This document shows positions 26,573 through 36,798 of a stretch of DNA of 64,000 bases, piece by piece. Below the pieces are notes generated by a model. It was not told where the DNA came from, did not search any database, and was given only the letters and a program-made list of their open reading frames with translations. Positions within the stretch are counted from its first letter, which is position 1; the number at the start of each line of letters is the position of its first letter. Position numbers and translations under genes: made by a program. Source of the stretch: Methylophilus rhizosphaerae (GTDB lineage Bacteria > Pseudomonadota > Gammaproteobacteria > Burkholderiales > Methylophilaceae); assembly GCF_900100975.1 (NCBI RefSeq), contig NZ_FNFX01000005.1, positions 62,001 to 126,000 of the forward strand, written 5' to 3'.

Positions 26573-27469
26573 ATGGCCGCATCCAGCCTGCTGGCACTCC
26601 TTGATGACATCACCACCATGCTCGACGATGTGTCAGTCATGAGCCAGCTAGCCGCCAAGAAAACCGCCGGTGTGCTCGGGGATGACCTCGCCCTCAATGC
26701 GCAACAGGTCACCGGCATTGCGGCGCAAAGGGAGCTGCCCGTGGTATGGGCCGTGGCGCGCGGCTCATTGTTCAACAAGCTAATTTTAGTGCCTGTCGCT
26801 TTATTGATCAGCGCCTTTCTACCCTGGCTGATTACACCCTTGCTGATGCTCGGTGGTGCTTTCCTGTGTTTTGAAGGCTTTGAAAAGATCTGGCACAAGC
26901 TGCACCGCAACGCGCAGGCAGATGCACATGTACAAGCGGTTCATGCGGCCATGCAACAACCGCAGGCTGACCTGGTGGCACTGGAGAAAGAAAAAATCAA
27001 GGGCGCCGTGCGCACCGACTTTATCCTGTCGGCCGAAATCATCGTCATTGCCCTTGGTGTGGTGGCCGAAGCAGCATTAACACAGCGCATCCTGGTGCTG
27101 TCGCTGATTGCCGTGGTCATGACCATAGGCGTATATGGATTAGTCGCGCTGATTGTCAAAATGGATGATATCGGGCTGTGGCTGATGCAACGGCAAGGCA
27201 CACACTTACCTTCGCAAGCCACACGCAAATTTGGTTGGGGCATGGTGCAAACCGTGCCATACCTCATGCGTTTGCTGAGCGTGCTGGGCACGGCGGCCAT
27301 GTTCCTGGTAGGGGGCGGCATCATCGCGCATGGCATTCATCCGTTACACGCGCTGACAGAGCAGTTTTCACAATGGTCACTACTGATTCACGCGGCGGTT
27401 GGCGTGCTGGCGGGCGCCATTTGTGTGGGATTCATGCATCTCGCAAGGTTAATTGTCCCCAGGGGCTAG
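26573..27469 (+). CDS. DUF808 family inner-membrane protein (YedI-like)
   Basis: 298 residues. Starts MAASSLLALLDDITTMLDDVSVMSQLAAKKTAGVLGDDLALNAQQV in three parts: the DDITTMLDDVSVM segment and the KTAGVLGDD segment are the DUF808 signature. About six membrane helices (70-95, 150-165, 170-190, 235-255, 270-292). Function unknown across the family. Ribosome site AGGAC. An imperfect GGGG/CCCC hairpin with a T8 loop just after the stop may end transcription. Confidence 0.9.
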   Translation: MAASSLLALLDDITTMLDDVSVMSQLAAKKTAGVLGDDLALNAQQVTGIAAQRELPVVWAVARGSLFNKLILVPVALLISAFLPWLITPLLMLGGAFLCFEGFEKIWHKLHRNAQADAHVQAVHAAMQQPQADLVALEKEKIKGAVRTDFILSAEIIVIALGVVAEAALTQRILVLSLIAVVMTIGVYGLVALIVKMDDIGLWLMQRQGTHLPSQATRKFGWGMVQTVPYLMRLLSVLGTAAMFLVGGGIIAHGIHPLHALTEQFSQWSLLIHAAVGVLAGAICVGFMHLARLIVPRG

Positions 27470-27518
27470 TTTTTTTTCTAACCCCTTGTTAAAATTGACA
27501 AAAACAGGGGGGGATCGC

Positions 27519-29849
27519 ATGACACTTTCACGTAAAGTCATTGTTGTTGCTGTATCCGTTTTACTGATATGCCTGCTGGCCTCCCTCAAGGCGACGCCTG
27601 AAACAGCACTATGGTTGGATAACATCCACTGGATATCGACCATCAGTGCCTGCCTCATCCTGGCCATCCTCGGTTATTTTCGTGCCAATCCGGCCCATCG
27701 TACCTGTAAACGCTGGTTTGTCGCGGGTGCTTTCGCCTATTTCACCGGCGGTGTACTGTGGATATTCCAGCTCCTGACATCCCAAACCGCTTTCCCTGCG
27801 CAATCTGATATTTTCTATCCCCTGCTGGGCCCCTGCCTGATGATTGGCTTCATCACCGCCTTGCGTAGCCAGCTCTCACGCTCAAAAGCCTGGGCGTTTA
27901 CCATTGATGCGTTGTCCTTCAGCATTGCGGTGCTAGGCTATGTACTGATTTCCTATTTACCGAAATCGGCAGATGTCAGCCTGTTACAACTGGCCGTGCT
28001 CACGGCTTACCCCGCCAGCATGCTCAGTGCCGCCCTGGTCTCCCTGCTGCTGATCCCGTATTTAAGGCCAGCCTGGATGATGCCGTGGCTATTGCTGAGT
28101 GCCGGGCTGACCTTGCTGGGCATCTGCTGGATGCAATGGAACCTGAATGCGCTCAACCACAGCCCGCAAAGCAGCCTCTGGATCAACTATGGCTTCTCTG
28201 TTGCCGACCTGCTCATCGGTAGTGGCCTATACGGCTGGCAGGTGCGTATCACCAAGAGAACCGCCTTCCATCGCCAATGCCGGCGCCTGCGCAGCTGGAT
28301 TCCGGTCATTGCATTTGTCTTCAGCATCAGCACCCTGATGCTGATCTGGTGGCAAAGCGGCCCCCATCATTACGCCTACCATATTGCCATTGCCTCGGTG
28401 ACCTCCATCCTCATTTTCTCAGCGGTCAGGCAAAGTATTTTGCTACGCGAAAGCGAGCGCCTGTTACGTGCCGAGAAACGCCTGGCCGAGAAGGAACTCG
28501 AATACCACAAGTTGTCACACAGTGATCCGCTCACGCACCTGCCCAACCGGCTGGCCATCCTCAACCTGCTTGAACATGCCATTATCAACGCAGCCAGCGA
28601 CAGTGGCATGGTGGCCCTGCTGATGATCGACTTAAAGCACTTCCAGAATATTAACGACAGTTTTGGCCACCACACCGGCGACCTGTTTCTGCTCGAAGTC
28701 GCCCAGCGCCTGCAATACATCACCCATGAATGCGGTGAACTGGGGCGGGTGCATGGCGACAAGTTTGCGCTGATTGTCACCCGGCATAAAACCGATGCCG
28801 AGCTGGTGCAACTGGCACACAACCTGTGCAAAATCGTGCACAAACCAGTGCTGGTCGAAAACCATGAGCTGATTCTCGACGCCTGCATCGGCATCAGCCT
28901 TTACCCACGTGATGCCAGCAATGCCGATCAACTGGCACGCAATGCCAATACTGCCCTTGCCCATGCCAAGCGGACTACCCAGCAGCTGTTTGTATTCTAT
29001 TGCAAAGAACAGACCAAACTGGCGCAGAGCCGCTTCCGGCTTGACGTGCAACTGCGCAAGGCCATTAAAAAACAGGAATTCTTTTTACAGTTCCAGCCGA
29101 TCTTCAGCCTGGACAAACAGGCGCAACCACGCGTGGTCAAGATAGAGGCCCTGATCCGCTGGCGTAATCACAAAGGGGACATTGTTTCCCCAGCCGAATT
29201 TATTCCTTATGCCGAACAGTCCGGCCTGATCCTGCCTATTGGTGAATGGGTCATCAGCGATGCTTTCCGCCACCTGGCCGCCCTGATGCACCAGAATGAC
29301 CAGACGCTAGGCCTGTCCATCAACATTTCCCCACGCCAGTTCCGTGACCACAGTCTGCCCCTGCGCATCGCACAGCACCTGAAACAATACGCGATTCCAC
29401 CCCGGTGCATTACGCTGGAAATCACCGAAAGTGCGGTGTTTGAGCATGAAGAACAGGCGCTGGAAATCCTCAAGCAACTTAAAACATTAGGCGTGCGCGT
29501 GTCACTGGATGATTTTGGTGTCGGTAATTCGTCGCTGTTTAAACTCAAGCATTTACCGATTGACGAACTCAAGATTGACCGCGCGTTTATGGTCGATGTG
29601 CCAGATAGCTCCGCCGACAGCGAGATTGTCAGCACCATTGTGAAAACCGCCGGCATCCTGGGGATTTCGGTGGTGGTCGAAGGCATAGAAACCCAGGCCC
29701 AGCTGGATTTTTTACGTGACACCGGCTGCGACTGTATCCAGGGCTTTTTGCTGGGCAGGCCGATGCCGATAGAAGACATCCGGGCTTTACTCTCTATAGA
29801 ACAAAAACAAAGCGCCGAGTCAGCGCCTACAACAGAATTTTTAATGTAA
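27519..29849 (+). CDS. Membrane GGDEF-EAL protein with degenerate GGDEF, likely phosphodiesterase
   Basis: 776 residues from the ATG behind GGGGGATC (an earlier in-frame start at 27453 overlaps the DUF808 gene). Nine or so membrane helices occupy residues 5-300 (MASE-like sensor of unknown class). The GGDEF site is H412-G-D-K-F and no RxxD I-site is seen, so cyclase activity is unlikely. The EAL domain is complete: E543AL, SINISPRQF, EITES, DDFGVGNSSL, LKIDRAF. Expected role: c-di-GMP breakdown controlled from the membrane. Its 3' end overlaps the convergent DUF1905 gene by 23 bp. Confidence 0.9.
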   Translation: MTLSRKVIVVAVSVLLICLLASLKATPETALWLDNIHWISTISACLILAILGYFRANPAHRTCKRWFVAGAFAYFTGGVLWIFQLLTSQTAFPAQSDIFYPLLGPCLMIGFITALRSQLSRSKAWAFTIDALSFSIAVLGYVLISYLPKSADVSLLQLAVLTAYPASMLSAALVSLLLIPYLRPAWMMPWLLLSAGLTLLGICWMQWNLNALNHSPQSSLWINYGFSVADLLIGSGLYGWQVRITKRTAFHRQCRRLRSWIPVIAFVFSISTLMLIWWQSGPHHYAYHIAIASVTSILIFSAVRQSILLRESERLLRAEKRLAEKELEYHKLSHSDPLTHLPNRLAILNLLEHAIINAASDSGMVALLMIDLKHFQNINDSFGHHTGDLFLLEVAQRLQYITHECGELGRVHGDKFALIVTRHKTDAELVQLAHNLCKIVHKPVLVENHELILDACIGISLYPRDASNADQLARNANTALAHAKRTTQQLFVFYCKEQTKLAQSRFRLDVQLRKAIKKQEFFLQFQPIFSLDKQAQPRVVKIEALIRWRNHKGDIVSPAEFIPYAEQSGLILPIGEWVISDAFRHLAALMHQNDQTLGLSINISPRQFRDHSLPLRIAQHLKQYAIPPRCITLEITESAVFEHEEQALEILKQLKTLGVRVSLDDFGVGNSSLFKLKHLPIDELKIDRAFMVDVPDSSADSEIVSTIVKTAGILGISVVVEGIETQAQLDFLRDTGCDCIQGFLLGRPMPIEDIRALLSIEQKQSAESAPTTEFLM

Positions 29850-30141
29850 CCGTTATCTCGCTGCCAACAGCCACACCTAGCTGTTTACGCACCTCGGCCT
29901 TCAAAAATAGCGCATAGCGCTTGCCTTCAAACGCGGGGAAGATTGAGGTTTGCCACTGTTGATTCCCCACGCTGACTTCCACCTTCACCGCGCCCCAGCC
30001 CCGGCGCCTGGTCTGGTGATATTGGCTCAGTGTGTGGATTTCATCCGACATGGCCGCTGGCAAACGGATGTAATGCCAGGTACTTTTGCTGCCTACCCAC
30101 TGTTTGATGGTATCGCTAAAGGTATATTGCAATCCATCCAT
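29827..30141 (-). CDS. DUF1905 domain protein
   Basis: 104 residues forming one small beta-barrel-like domain (TWHYIRLPAAMSDEI, RRGWGAVKVEVSVGNQQWQTSIFP, YALFLKAEVRKQLGV, GSEITVTL). Function unknown. Convergent and overlapping with the EAL gene; 27 bp beyond lspA, so possibly the tail of the murJ-ribF-ileS-lspA transcript. Confidence 0.85.
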   Translation of the reverse strand: MDGLQYTFSDTIKQWVGSKSTWHYIRLPAAMSDEIHTLSQYHQTRRRGWGAVKVEVSVGNQQWQTSIFPAFEGKRYALFLKAEVRKQLGVAVGSEITVTLKILL

Positions 30142-30171
30142 CATGGTCTCGCTTTCAGGTATGCTCGCGAA

Positions 30172-30648
30172 CTATGCGTTTGGCTGCTTAAAACTATCCA
30201 GCATCAACAAACCCACCCCGACACAAATCGCACTGTCGGCGACATTGAATGCCGGCCACGCCCACTGCTGATAATAAAACAGCAGAAAATCCACGACATA
30301 GCCCAGCGTCAGGCGGTCATACAAATTACCAAGCGCTCCACCAAGCACCAAGGCCAGCCCCAGGCAGAACAGTTTTTTCTGCGGATGTTTGACCAGCAAA
30401 TACACCATCACGACGGATGCCAATGTGGACACTGCCGTGAAAAACCCATGTTGCCAGCCACTGGCATTCGCCAGGAAACTGAACGCGGCGCCGGTATTGT
30501 GGTAACGCACCAGGTCAAAAAAACCTGTGACCGGCACATGCTCGCCATACACAAATGCCTGCTGCACCAGATGCTTGGTATAGAGATCAAGCGCGATGAC
30601 TAGCGCGCTTAAAATCAGCCAGGGAAAAGCGGAACGCAGTTTACGCAT
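30172..30648 (-). CDS. lspA: Lipoprotein signal peptidase (signal peptidase II)
   Basis: Cleaves the signal peptide of diacylglyceryl-modified prolipoproteins in the inner membrane. 158 residues, four membrane helices. Catalytic aspartates lie in [16 protein letters not shown] and [19 protein letters not shown] is also conserved. The start inside the ileS end (8-bp overlap) matches family length, whereas the longer frame would add 41 residues read from ileS. The ileS-lspA pairing is classic. Confidence 0.96.
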   Translation of the reverse strand: MRKLRSAFPWLILSALVIALDLYTKHLVQQAFVYGEHVPVTGFFDLVRYHNTGAAFSFLANASGWQHGFFTAVSTLASVVMVYLLVKHPQKKLFCLGLALVLGGALGNLYDRLTLGYVVDFLLFYYQQWAWPAFNVADSAICVGVGLLMLDSFKQPNA

Positions 30649-33499
30649 ACTGGCGTGCTTCACCTTTACCAAACAGGTTGCTGACGCACCGGCCGCAAAT
30701 AGTGGGGTGCGACGCATCACTACCCACATCGGCGCGGTAATGCCAGCAACGGTCGCATTTCTGGTACGCACTTGGTTTTACCAGGATTTTTTGCGCCGCC
30801 GCATCGGCCACTTTATAAGTCGTCGTACTGGAAGTAATCATGACAAAACGCAGGTCGTCTTGCAGGCTGTTCAGCGCATCGAATGCTTCCCCGGCCACAT
30901 GGAATTCGAGTTCTGCTTGCAGGGAAGAACCGACCTTGCCTTCCCCACGCAGGATTTCAATTTGCTTGGCGGCCTGGCCGCGCAAGTCAATAATCACCTG
31001 CCAATGCTGCAATTGTGTTTCGCTCAAGCCATGCGCAGGTAAACCGTACCACTCCTCTTCAAACACGGTAGCCTCAGCATCCAGGCCTAATGTCTGCCAG
31101 ATTTCATCCGCAGTGAAACTCAAGATCGGTGCCATCAACCGCATCATGGCGTGCGTGATGTGGTATAGCGCACTTTGCGCAGCACGGCGTGCATGCGAGG
31201 TTTCACCACTGGTGTACAAGCGGTCTTTCAGGATATCGAGGTAGAAACCACCCAGGTCTTCGGAGCAGAAACCGACAAACTTCTGTACCGCCAGATGGAA
31301 TTCGTATTTATCGTAATCGGCCAGGATGCCCGCTTGTAACTGCTGCGTCAGGTACAAGGCATAACGGTCGATTTCCAGCCATTGCTCCACCGGCAACAAG
31401 TCTTTATTCGCATCGAAATCAGCCAGGTTGGAAAGCAGGAAGCGCAAGGTGTTACGGATACGGCGGTAACCATCGGCCACACGCTTCAGGATTTCGTCAC
31501 TGATGGTCAGCTCGCCGGAATAGTCGGTGGAAGCCACCCACAAGCGCAGAATATCGGCACCATAAGTGTCCATGACTTTTTGCGGCGCAACCACATTCCC
31601 CTTGGACTTGCTCATCTTGTGGCCCGCGCCATCCACCACGAAACCATGTGTCAGCAAGGCGTTGTATGGTGCGTGCCCATCAATGGCGCAACCGGTCAAC
31701 AAGCTGGACTGGAACCAACCACGGTGCTGGTCAGAACCTTCCAGGTATAAGTCGGCCACGGGCTGGCCTGCCGCGGTACGCACTTGTGCCTCCGCAGCCA
31801 ATGATGGGTGTTGTATCGAGCGCACCACTGCATAATGGGTGGCGCCAGAGTCGAACCAGACATCCAGCGTGTCAGTCACTTTTTTATAGCTGGCAGCATT
31901 CGCTGGCGCATGCTGGGCAAGGAAAGTGACGTCATCCAGGCTGAACCAGGCTTCTATGCCTTGCTGTTCTACTTGTTTACAGACAATTTCCAGCAACTCC
32001 AGCGTATCCGGATGTGGCTCACCGGTTTCCCTGTGCACAAAGAACGGCATGGGCACGCCCCAGTTACGCTGACGTGACACGCACCAGTCTGGACGATTCT
32101 TGATCATGGCCTCTAGGCGGGCACGGCCCCAGCTGGGAAAAAACTGTGTCGCATCCACGGCGCTATTCGCCTGCTCACGCAAGGCTTTGCCATCAGTGCC
32201 CACTGAATTCATCCCGATAAACCACTGATGCGTCGCTAATTGCATGAGTGGCGTTTTATGGCGCCAGCAATGCGGGAAGCTGTGGTTCAACCGGGCTGAG
32301 GCAAACAGCACGCCGTTTTCCTGCAATTTGGCCAGAATGATTTTGTTGGCTTCCTGACGACTTAAACCACGGATTTCGGTGAACTCAACCAGTTCACTGT
32401 TAAAAAAATGACCATCGCCCCCAATCAGTACCCGCGGTTTCTCGTTAGGGAAATTGGCACGCATCACCAGCCAGTCATCGTTACCATGTGCAGCCGCAGT
32501 ATGCACCAGGCCGGTACCGGCGTCGGTGGTGACGTGGTCACCAGTAATGACCGGCACCTGGCGGTGATCGAACGGATGCTGCAATAACAAACCCCGCAGT
32601 GCTTCACCTTTACATGTAGCCAATACAGAAGTATTTTCCTCACCGTAACGCGCCAGTGTTTTTTCTGCCAGTTCGCGCACCAGAATCAGCAAACCCTTGC
32701 TGGTCTGGATCAAGTCATACTCCAGTCCGGCATTGACACTGACCGCCTGGTTGGCCGGCAATGTCCACGGCGTGGTGGTCCAGATCACTGCATACACATC
32801 GCCATCTACACTCGTACCAAATGCCTGGCTCAAGGCAGCGTTATCCACCACTTTAAAACCGACATCAATCGCTGGCGAGTTTACATCCTCATACTCAACC
32901 TCAGCTTCCGCCAGGGCAGAACCACAATCCACGCACCAATGTACAGGTTTGGAGCCCTGGTACAGGTAGCCGTTTTTATAGATATCACCCAAGGCACGCA
33001 TGATATCGGCCTCGGTATTAAAGGCCATGGTCAGGTAAGGATGGTCCCAATCGCCCAGCACACCCAATCGGATAAAGTCTTTTTTCTGTTTTTCAACCTG
33101 CTCGGCAGCATAGGCGCGACACAGTTCACGGAATTTGGCCGGATCTATATTTTTGCCGTGGTTTTTTTCTACCACCAGCTCAATTGGCAGGCCATGGCAA
33201 TCCCAGCCCGGCACGTATGGCGCATCAAAACCGGCCATGGTTTTGGACTTGATGATGATGTCCTTGAGGATTTTATTGACGGCGTGACCGATATGGATAT
33301 CGCCGTTAGCGTACGGCGGGCCATCATGCAAAATGAATTTCTTGGCACCTTTGCGCCTGGCGCGGATACGCTCGTATACCTTGCGCTCTTGCCAGCTTTT
33401 CAACCAGGCCGGCTCACGCTTGGCCAGATCGCCGCGCATGGGGAAGCTGGTCTCTGGTAAATTCAGTTTGTATTTAGAATCTTTGCTTTGGTCAGTCAT
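30641..33499 (-). CDS. ileS: Isoleucyl-tRNA synthetase
   Basis: Charges tRNA-Ile. 952 residues, class I. HIGH motif in [15 protein letters not shown], editing CP1 domain with the threonine-rich TWTLPAN-type segment ([14 protein letters not shown]) and [16 protein letters not shown] signature, anticodon-binding domain, and a C-terminal zinc finger [12 protein letters not shown]. This is the zinc-containing bacterial type. Confidence 0.98.
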   Translation of the reverse strand: MTDQSKDSKYKLNLPETSFPMRGDLAKREPAWLKSWQERKVYERIRARRKGAKKFILHDGPPYANGDIHIGHAVNKILKDIIIKSKTMAGFDAPYVPGWDCHGLPIELVVEKNHGKNIDPAKFRELCRAYAAEQVEKQKKDFIRLGVLGDWDHPYLTMAFNTEADIMRALGDIYKNGYLYQGSKPVHWCVDCGSALAEAEVEYEDVNSPAIDVGFKVVDNAALSQAFGTSVDGDVYAVIWTTTPWTLPANQAVSVNAGLEYDLIQTSKGLLILVRELAEKTLARYGEENTSVLATCKGEALRGLLLQHPFDHRQVPVITGDHVTTDAGTGLVHTAAAHGNDDWLVMRANFPNEKPRVLIGGDGHFFNSELVEFTEIRGLSRQEANKIILAKLQENGVLFASARLNHSFPHCWRHKTPLMQLATHQWFIGMNSVGTDGKALREQANSAVDATQFFPSWGRARLEAMIKNRPDWCVSRQRNWGVPMPFFVHRETGEPHPDTLELLEIVCKQVEQQGIEAWFSLDDVTFLAQHAPANAASYKKVTDTLDVWFDSGATHYAVVRSIQHPSLAAEAQVRTAAGQPVADLYLEGSDQHRGWFQSSLLTGCAIDGHAPYNALLTHGFVVDGAGHKMSKSKGNVVAPQKVMDTYGADILRLWVASTDYSGELTISDEILKRVADGYRRIRNTLRFLLSNLADFDANKDLLPVEQWLEIDRYALYLTQQLQAGILADYDKYEFHLAVQKFVGFCSEDLGGFYLDILKDRLYTSGETSHARRAAQSALYHITHAMMRLMAPILSFTADEIWQTLGLDAEATVFEEEWYGLPAHGLSETQLQHWQVIIDLRGQAAKQIEILRGEGKVGSSLQAELEFHVAGEAFDALNSLQDDLRFVMITSSTTTYKVADAAAQKILVKPSAYQKCDRCWHYRADVGSDASHPTICGRCVSNLFGKGEARQYA

Positions 33500-33585
33500 T
33501 TAAAAAATCCATGGGGTTAACTGCCGATAAACGCCGATGCACGTAGATAAACTTTTCTTACAGAGCATCAACGTGATCAGCCAGG

Positions 33586-34488
33586 CTATCGGCATTCACC
33601 GGCGGTAAAATATTGCTTTGCCTGCAGGGCATCCAGCGCAATTTGCGCCTTCAAGGCATCGAGGCCGGCAAACTTTTGTTCGTCGCGCAACTTGTGAAAA
33701 AACTGCACATGCACATGCTGATCATAAAGATCGCCATTAAAATCAAACACATGCACTTCAAGTTTGAGTTTGGGAATCCCTTCCAGGGTGGGTCGTATAC
33801 CCAAATTGGCCACAGCTGGCAAATTGTTTAATTTTACCGCATAAACCCCAGTCAGTGCAGGCCGTTCGTGGCGCATATGCACGTTGGCCGTAGGAAAGCC
33901 AAGTTGCCGCCCGAGCTTCGCCCCATGCACCACCTTCCCACTGATGCTATACGCGCGCCCAAGCAAGCTGTGCGCCTTGACCAGCTCCCCGGCGGCCAGG
34001 GCGTTGCGCACCAGGGTACTGGACACCCGCTCGCCATTCAGTTGCACTTCCGGCAACGGAATCACATTAAATCCATGCTCGATCAGCGTTTGCACACTCC
34101 CGGCACGTTTGGCACCGAAACAGAAGTCCTCTCCCACCATGACCACATTGGCATTGAGTTGCTGGCGCAGCACCTGCATAAATGCGGCCGGGCTTTGCGC
34201 GGCAAATGCATGGCTGAAGCGCTGCACATACACATGCTGTACACCACACTCGGCAAAATATTCCAGTTTTTCGCGCATGGAGGCCAAACGTGCCGGTGCA
34301 TTTTGTGGCGTGAAAAATTCGCGTGGATGCGGTTCGAATGTCATCACGGCCGGCACAATGCGGTAAGTCTGTGCATAGGCAATCAACTGGCGCAGTAAGG
34401 CCTGATGGCCAAGATGCATGCCATCAAAGTTACCAATCGCAATCGCTTGCGGCGAAGAGACGTGCGGAATATGGCGAAAAATCTGCAT
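33586..34488 (-). CDS. ribF: Bifunctional riboflavin kinase / FAD synthetase
   Basis: Makes FMN and FAD from riboflavin. 300 residues. N-terminal FAD synthetase nucleotidyl-transferase domain with GNFDGMHLGHQAL and SSTLVRNALAAGELVKAHSLLGR in two parts, and C-terminal flavokinase domain with GRQLGFPTANV. The start codon shares one base with the stop of murJ (TAATG). Usual neighbour of ileS. Confidence 0.97.
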   Translation of the reverse strand: MQIFRHIPHVSSPQAIAIGNFDGMHLGHQALLRQLIAYAQTYRIVPAVMTFEPHPREFFTPQNAPARLASMREKLEYFAECGVQHVYVQRFSHAFAAQSPAAFMQVLRQQLNANVVMVGEDFCFGAKRAGSVQTLIEHGFNVIPLPEVQLNGERVSSTLVRNALAAGELVKAHSLLGRAYSISGKVVHGAKLGRQLGFPTANVHMRHERPALTGVYAVKLNNLPAVANLGIRPTLEGIPKLKLEVHVFDFNGDLYDQHVHVQFFHKLRDEQKFAGLDALKAQIALDALQAKQYFTAGECR

Positions 34489-36032
34489 TATTTAGCCACT
34501 TGTTTCGTGAAATCCCTGGGACGGAAACCCAGCAGGCCCAACATCGCAAAATACACCACCATCCCCAATACGACGATACCTGCCAGGTGAGCCAGCCTGT
34601 GCCAGGTTGGCATCGCCAGCCAGTCCCCTGACCAGGTGGCAAACAGGTGCAACACCACAGCCATCATACCCACGGCCAATATCAGTTTGCCGAGAAACAG
34701 TAGCCACCCCTTGTTAGGCATGAATGCCCCTGTTCGCTGCAAGGTCACCCATAACAACATCGCATTCAGACAGGCACCCAAACCGACAGCCAAGGCCAGG
34801 CCGGCATGGCGCAACGGTGTGAAATAAAGAAACAGTACATTCAGTATTTGGGTCACAACCAGGGTAAAAATAGCAATCTTTACCGGCGTTTTGACGTTCT
34901 GGCGCGCATAAAACCCTGGTGCCAGCACCTTCACCATAATCAGGCCCAGCAGGCTCAGACTGTAGGCAATCAATGCGCGTTCGGTTTGCACCACATCCAT
35001 AGGCGTAAACTTGCCGTAATAAAACAGGCTGGCCACCAGCGGTTTGGATAATACCGCCATCGCCACCGCTGCCGGAATCGCCAGCATGAACGTCAGCCGC
35101 AGGCCCCAGTCCAGCAATTGCGAAAACTCGCCAGCAGATTTGTCAACATGCGCCTTGGATAAGCTTGGTAGCAGGATAGTCCCCAGTGCTACGCCAAGTA
35201 CACCGGTGGGAAATTCCATTAATCTATCTGCGTAATACAGCCACGACACACTACCGGTAGGCATAAACGAGGCAAATACATTATTCAGCACAATCGAAAT
35301 CTGGGCGACCGATACGCCAAAAATGGCCGGCCCCATCAATTTGAGGATACGGCGCACGCCTTCGTCCCGTGTGTTCAGTTCGTAGCGCGGCAGCATGCCG
35401 ATTTTCTGCAAATAAGGAAGCTGGTATAACAGCTGTATCACACCTCCGGCAAACACGGCCCAGGCCAGCACATACACCGAATTGTTAAAATGCGGCGCGA
35501 CAAACAGGGCGGCAATGATAAAACTCAGGTTCAGCCAGACCGGCGTAAAGGCCGGCACCTGGAATTTGCTATATGCATTCAGGACACCACCCGCCATGGA
35601 CACCAGCGAAATAAACAGGATATACGGGAAAGTGATGCGCAATAGATCGGCCGTCAAGGCGAACTTGGCCGGGTCACTGACAAAACCGGGAGATGTCAGC
35701 CGCACAATCACAGGTGCCGCCAGCATGCCTAAAATAGTGACCCCCACCAGGAACAGGCCCAGCAAGCTCGCAACATGGTTAATCAGGGCGCGGGTGGCTT
35801 CCGGCGTGCGCTGTTTGCGGTATTCGGACAGGATGGGCACAAATGCCTGACTGAATGCACCTTCGCCGGAAATACGGCGTAACAGGTTAGGGATTTTAAA
35901 CGCGACAAAAAAGGCATCGGTCGCCATGCCGGCACCAAAAATACGGGCGATTAAAGTATCACGGGCAAAACCGAGCAGGCGCGAGATAAACGTCATGCCC
36001 CCGACCGTGGCCAAAGCTTTAAGCAAATTCAT
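34488..36032 (-). CDS. murJ: Lipid II flippase MurJ
   Basis: Moves lipid II across the inner membrane for peptidoglycan synthesis. 514 residues and about 14 membrane helices of the MOP superfamily. Starts MNLLKALATVGGMTFISRLLGFARD, typical (GFxRD). Heads the operon murJ-ribF-ileS-lspA and is divergent from rpsT, a layout seen in many proteobacteria. Confidence 0.96.
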   Translation of the reverse strand: MNLLKALATVGGMTFISRLLGFARDTLIARIFGAGMATDAFFVAFKIPNLLRRISGEGAFSQAFVPILSEYRKQRTPEATRALINHVASLLGLFLVGVTILGMLAAPVIVRLTSPGFVSDPAKFALTADLLRITFPYILFISLVSMAGGVLNAYSKFQVPAFTPVWLNLSFIIAALFVAPHFNNSVYVLAWAVFAGGVIQLLYQLPYLQKIGMLPRYELNTRDEGVRRILKLMGPAIFGVSVAQISIVLNNVFASFMPTGSVSWLYYADRLMEFPTGVLGVALGTILLPSLSKAHVDKSAGEFSQLLDWGLRLTFMLAIPAAVAMAVLSKPLVASLFYYGKFTPMDVVQTERALIAYSLSLLGLIMVKVLAPGFYARQNVKTPVKIAIFTLVVTQILNVLFLYFTPLRHAGLALAVGLGACLNAMLLWVTLQRTGAFMPNKGWLLFLGKLILAVGMMAVVLHLFATWSGDWLAMPTWHRLAHLAGIVVLGMVVYFAMLGLLGFRPRDFTKQVAK

Positions 36033-36173
36033 AAATAGTGGAAAATACGCGTCTTGTCGTTATTGCCAGCCGCCTGCAACACCCCTGCGCGCACCGTTTT
36101 TATTCAAGCGTGTTAAGGTGGTGCGATTTTACCACGCGGCCTGCATCGCAATGAACAAATTACGTTTCCTGCC

Positions 36174-36202
36174 TTGCAAAAACAAAGTAAAAACAGTATT
36201 AT
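36174..36202 (+). promoter_or_regulatory. Sigma-70 promoter of rpsT
   Basis: TTGCAA (36174-36179), 17-bp spacer, TATTAT (36197-36202). About 49 bp before the rpsT start codon. The close match and correct spacing make this the best promoter for the S20 gene. Confidence 0.6.
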
Positions 36203-36250
36203 GCACGGTTTCGTATTACACCCCTTTTGAAAGTTACAGGATAAACGAAC

Positions 36251-36652
36251 ATGGCAAATACCGCACAAGCACGCAAACGCGCGCGCCAATCCGTAAAAGT
36301 GAATGCGCACAACGCTGCACTGCGTTCCACTTTGCGTACCGCAATTAAAAAAGTAATCAAGGCTATCCAGTCTGGTGACAAAGCTGCTGCCGTGGCTTCC
36401 TACCAGGAAAACGTGAGCGTGATCGACCGTATCGCTGACAAGAAAATCATCCACAAAAACAAAGCTGCCCGTCACAAGAGCCGTTTGACTGCTGCGATCA
36501 AGGCATTGTCCGGCGACGCGCCAGTGACTCTGGCTTCCGTGAAAAAAGCAGTTGCGCCTAAAGCAGCTCCGAAAAAAGCTGCGGCTAAAGCAGAAGCTGC
36601 GCCAGCTAAAAAAGCTGCCGCTAAACCTCGCGCCAAAAAAGCCGCTGAATAA
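36251..36652 (+). CDS. rpsT: 30S ribosomal protein S20 with long Lys/Ala tail
   Basis: Binds 16S rRNA at the foot of the 30S subunit. Residues 1-88 are a normal S20 ([31 protein letters not shown]). S20 normally ends near residue 87-90; here about 43 residues follow (91-133), made almost only of Lys, Ala and Pro ([18 protein letters not shown] and so on), like a histone H1/AlgP tail. The same frame continues without break to a strong terminator, so it is not a frameshift artefact. Could add nucleic-acid binding. Confidence 0.95.
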   Translation: MANTAQARKRARQSVKVNAHNAALRSTLRTAIKKVIKAIQSGDKAAAVASYQENVSVIDRIADKKIIHKNKAARHKSRLTAAIKALSGDAPVTLASVKKAVAPKAAPKKAAAKAEAAPAKKAAAKPRAKKAAE

Positions 36653-36673
36653 TTTCAGCAGGGGTGCATACAG

Positions 36674-36699
36674 AAAAGCCGGACGGATGTCCGGCTTTT
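36674..36699 (+). terminator. Rho-independent terminator of rpsT
   Basis: 11-bp stem (AAAAGCCGGAC / GTCCGGCTTTT), loop GGAT, followed by T-rich sequence. Confidence 0.9.
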
Positions 36700-36757
36700 T
36701 ATTTATCCAAAGAATTGCAGCGCTTCCATTAACACGGCTAAATATCCGCTGAAAAAT

Positions 36758-36786
36758 AAAAAGCCCGGACGATTACCGGGCTTTTT
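36758..36786 (-). terminator. Terminator of purK (usable both ways)
   Basis: 11-bp stem (AAAAAGCCCGG / CCGGGCTTTTT), 7-nt loop, A/T tracts on both sides. Lies 13 bp after the purK stop. Confidence 0.85.
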
Positions 36787-36798
36787 ACCAGAGGCGCA

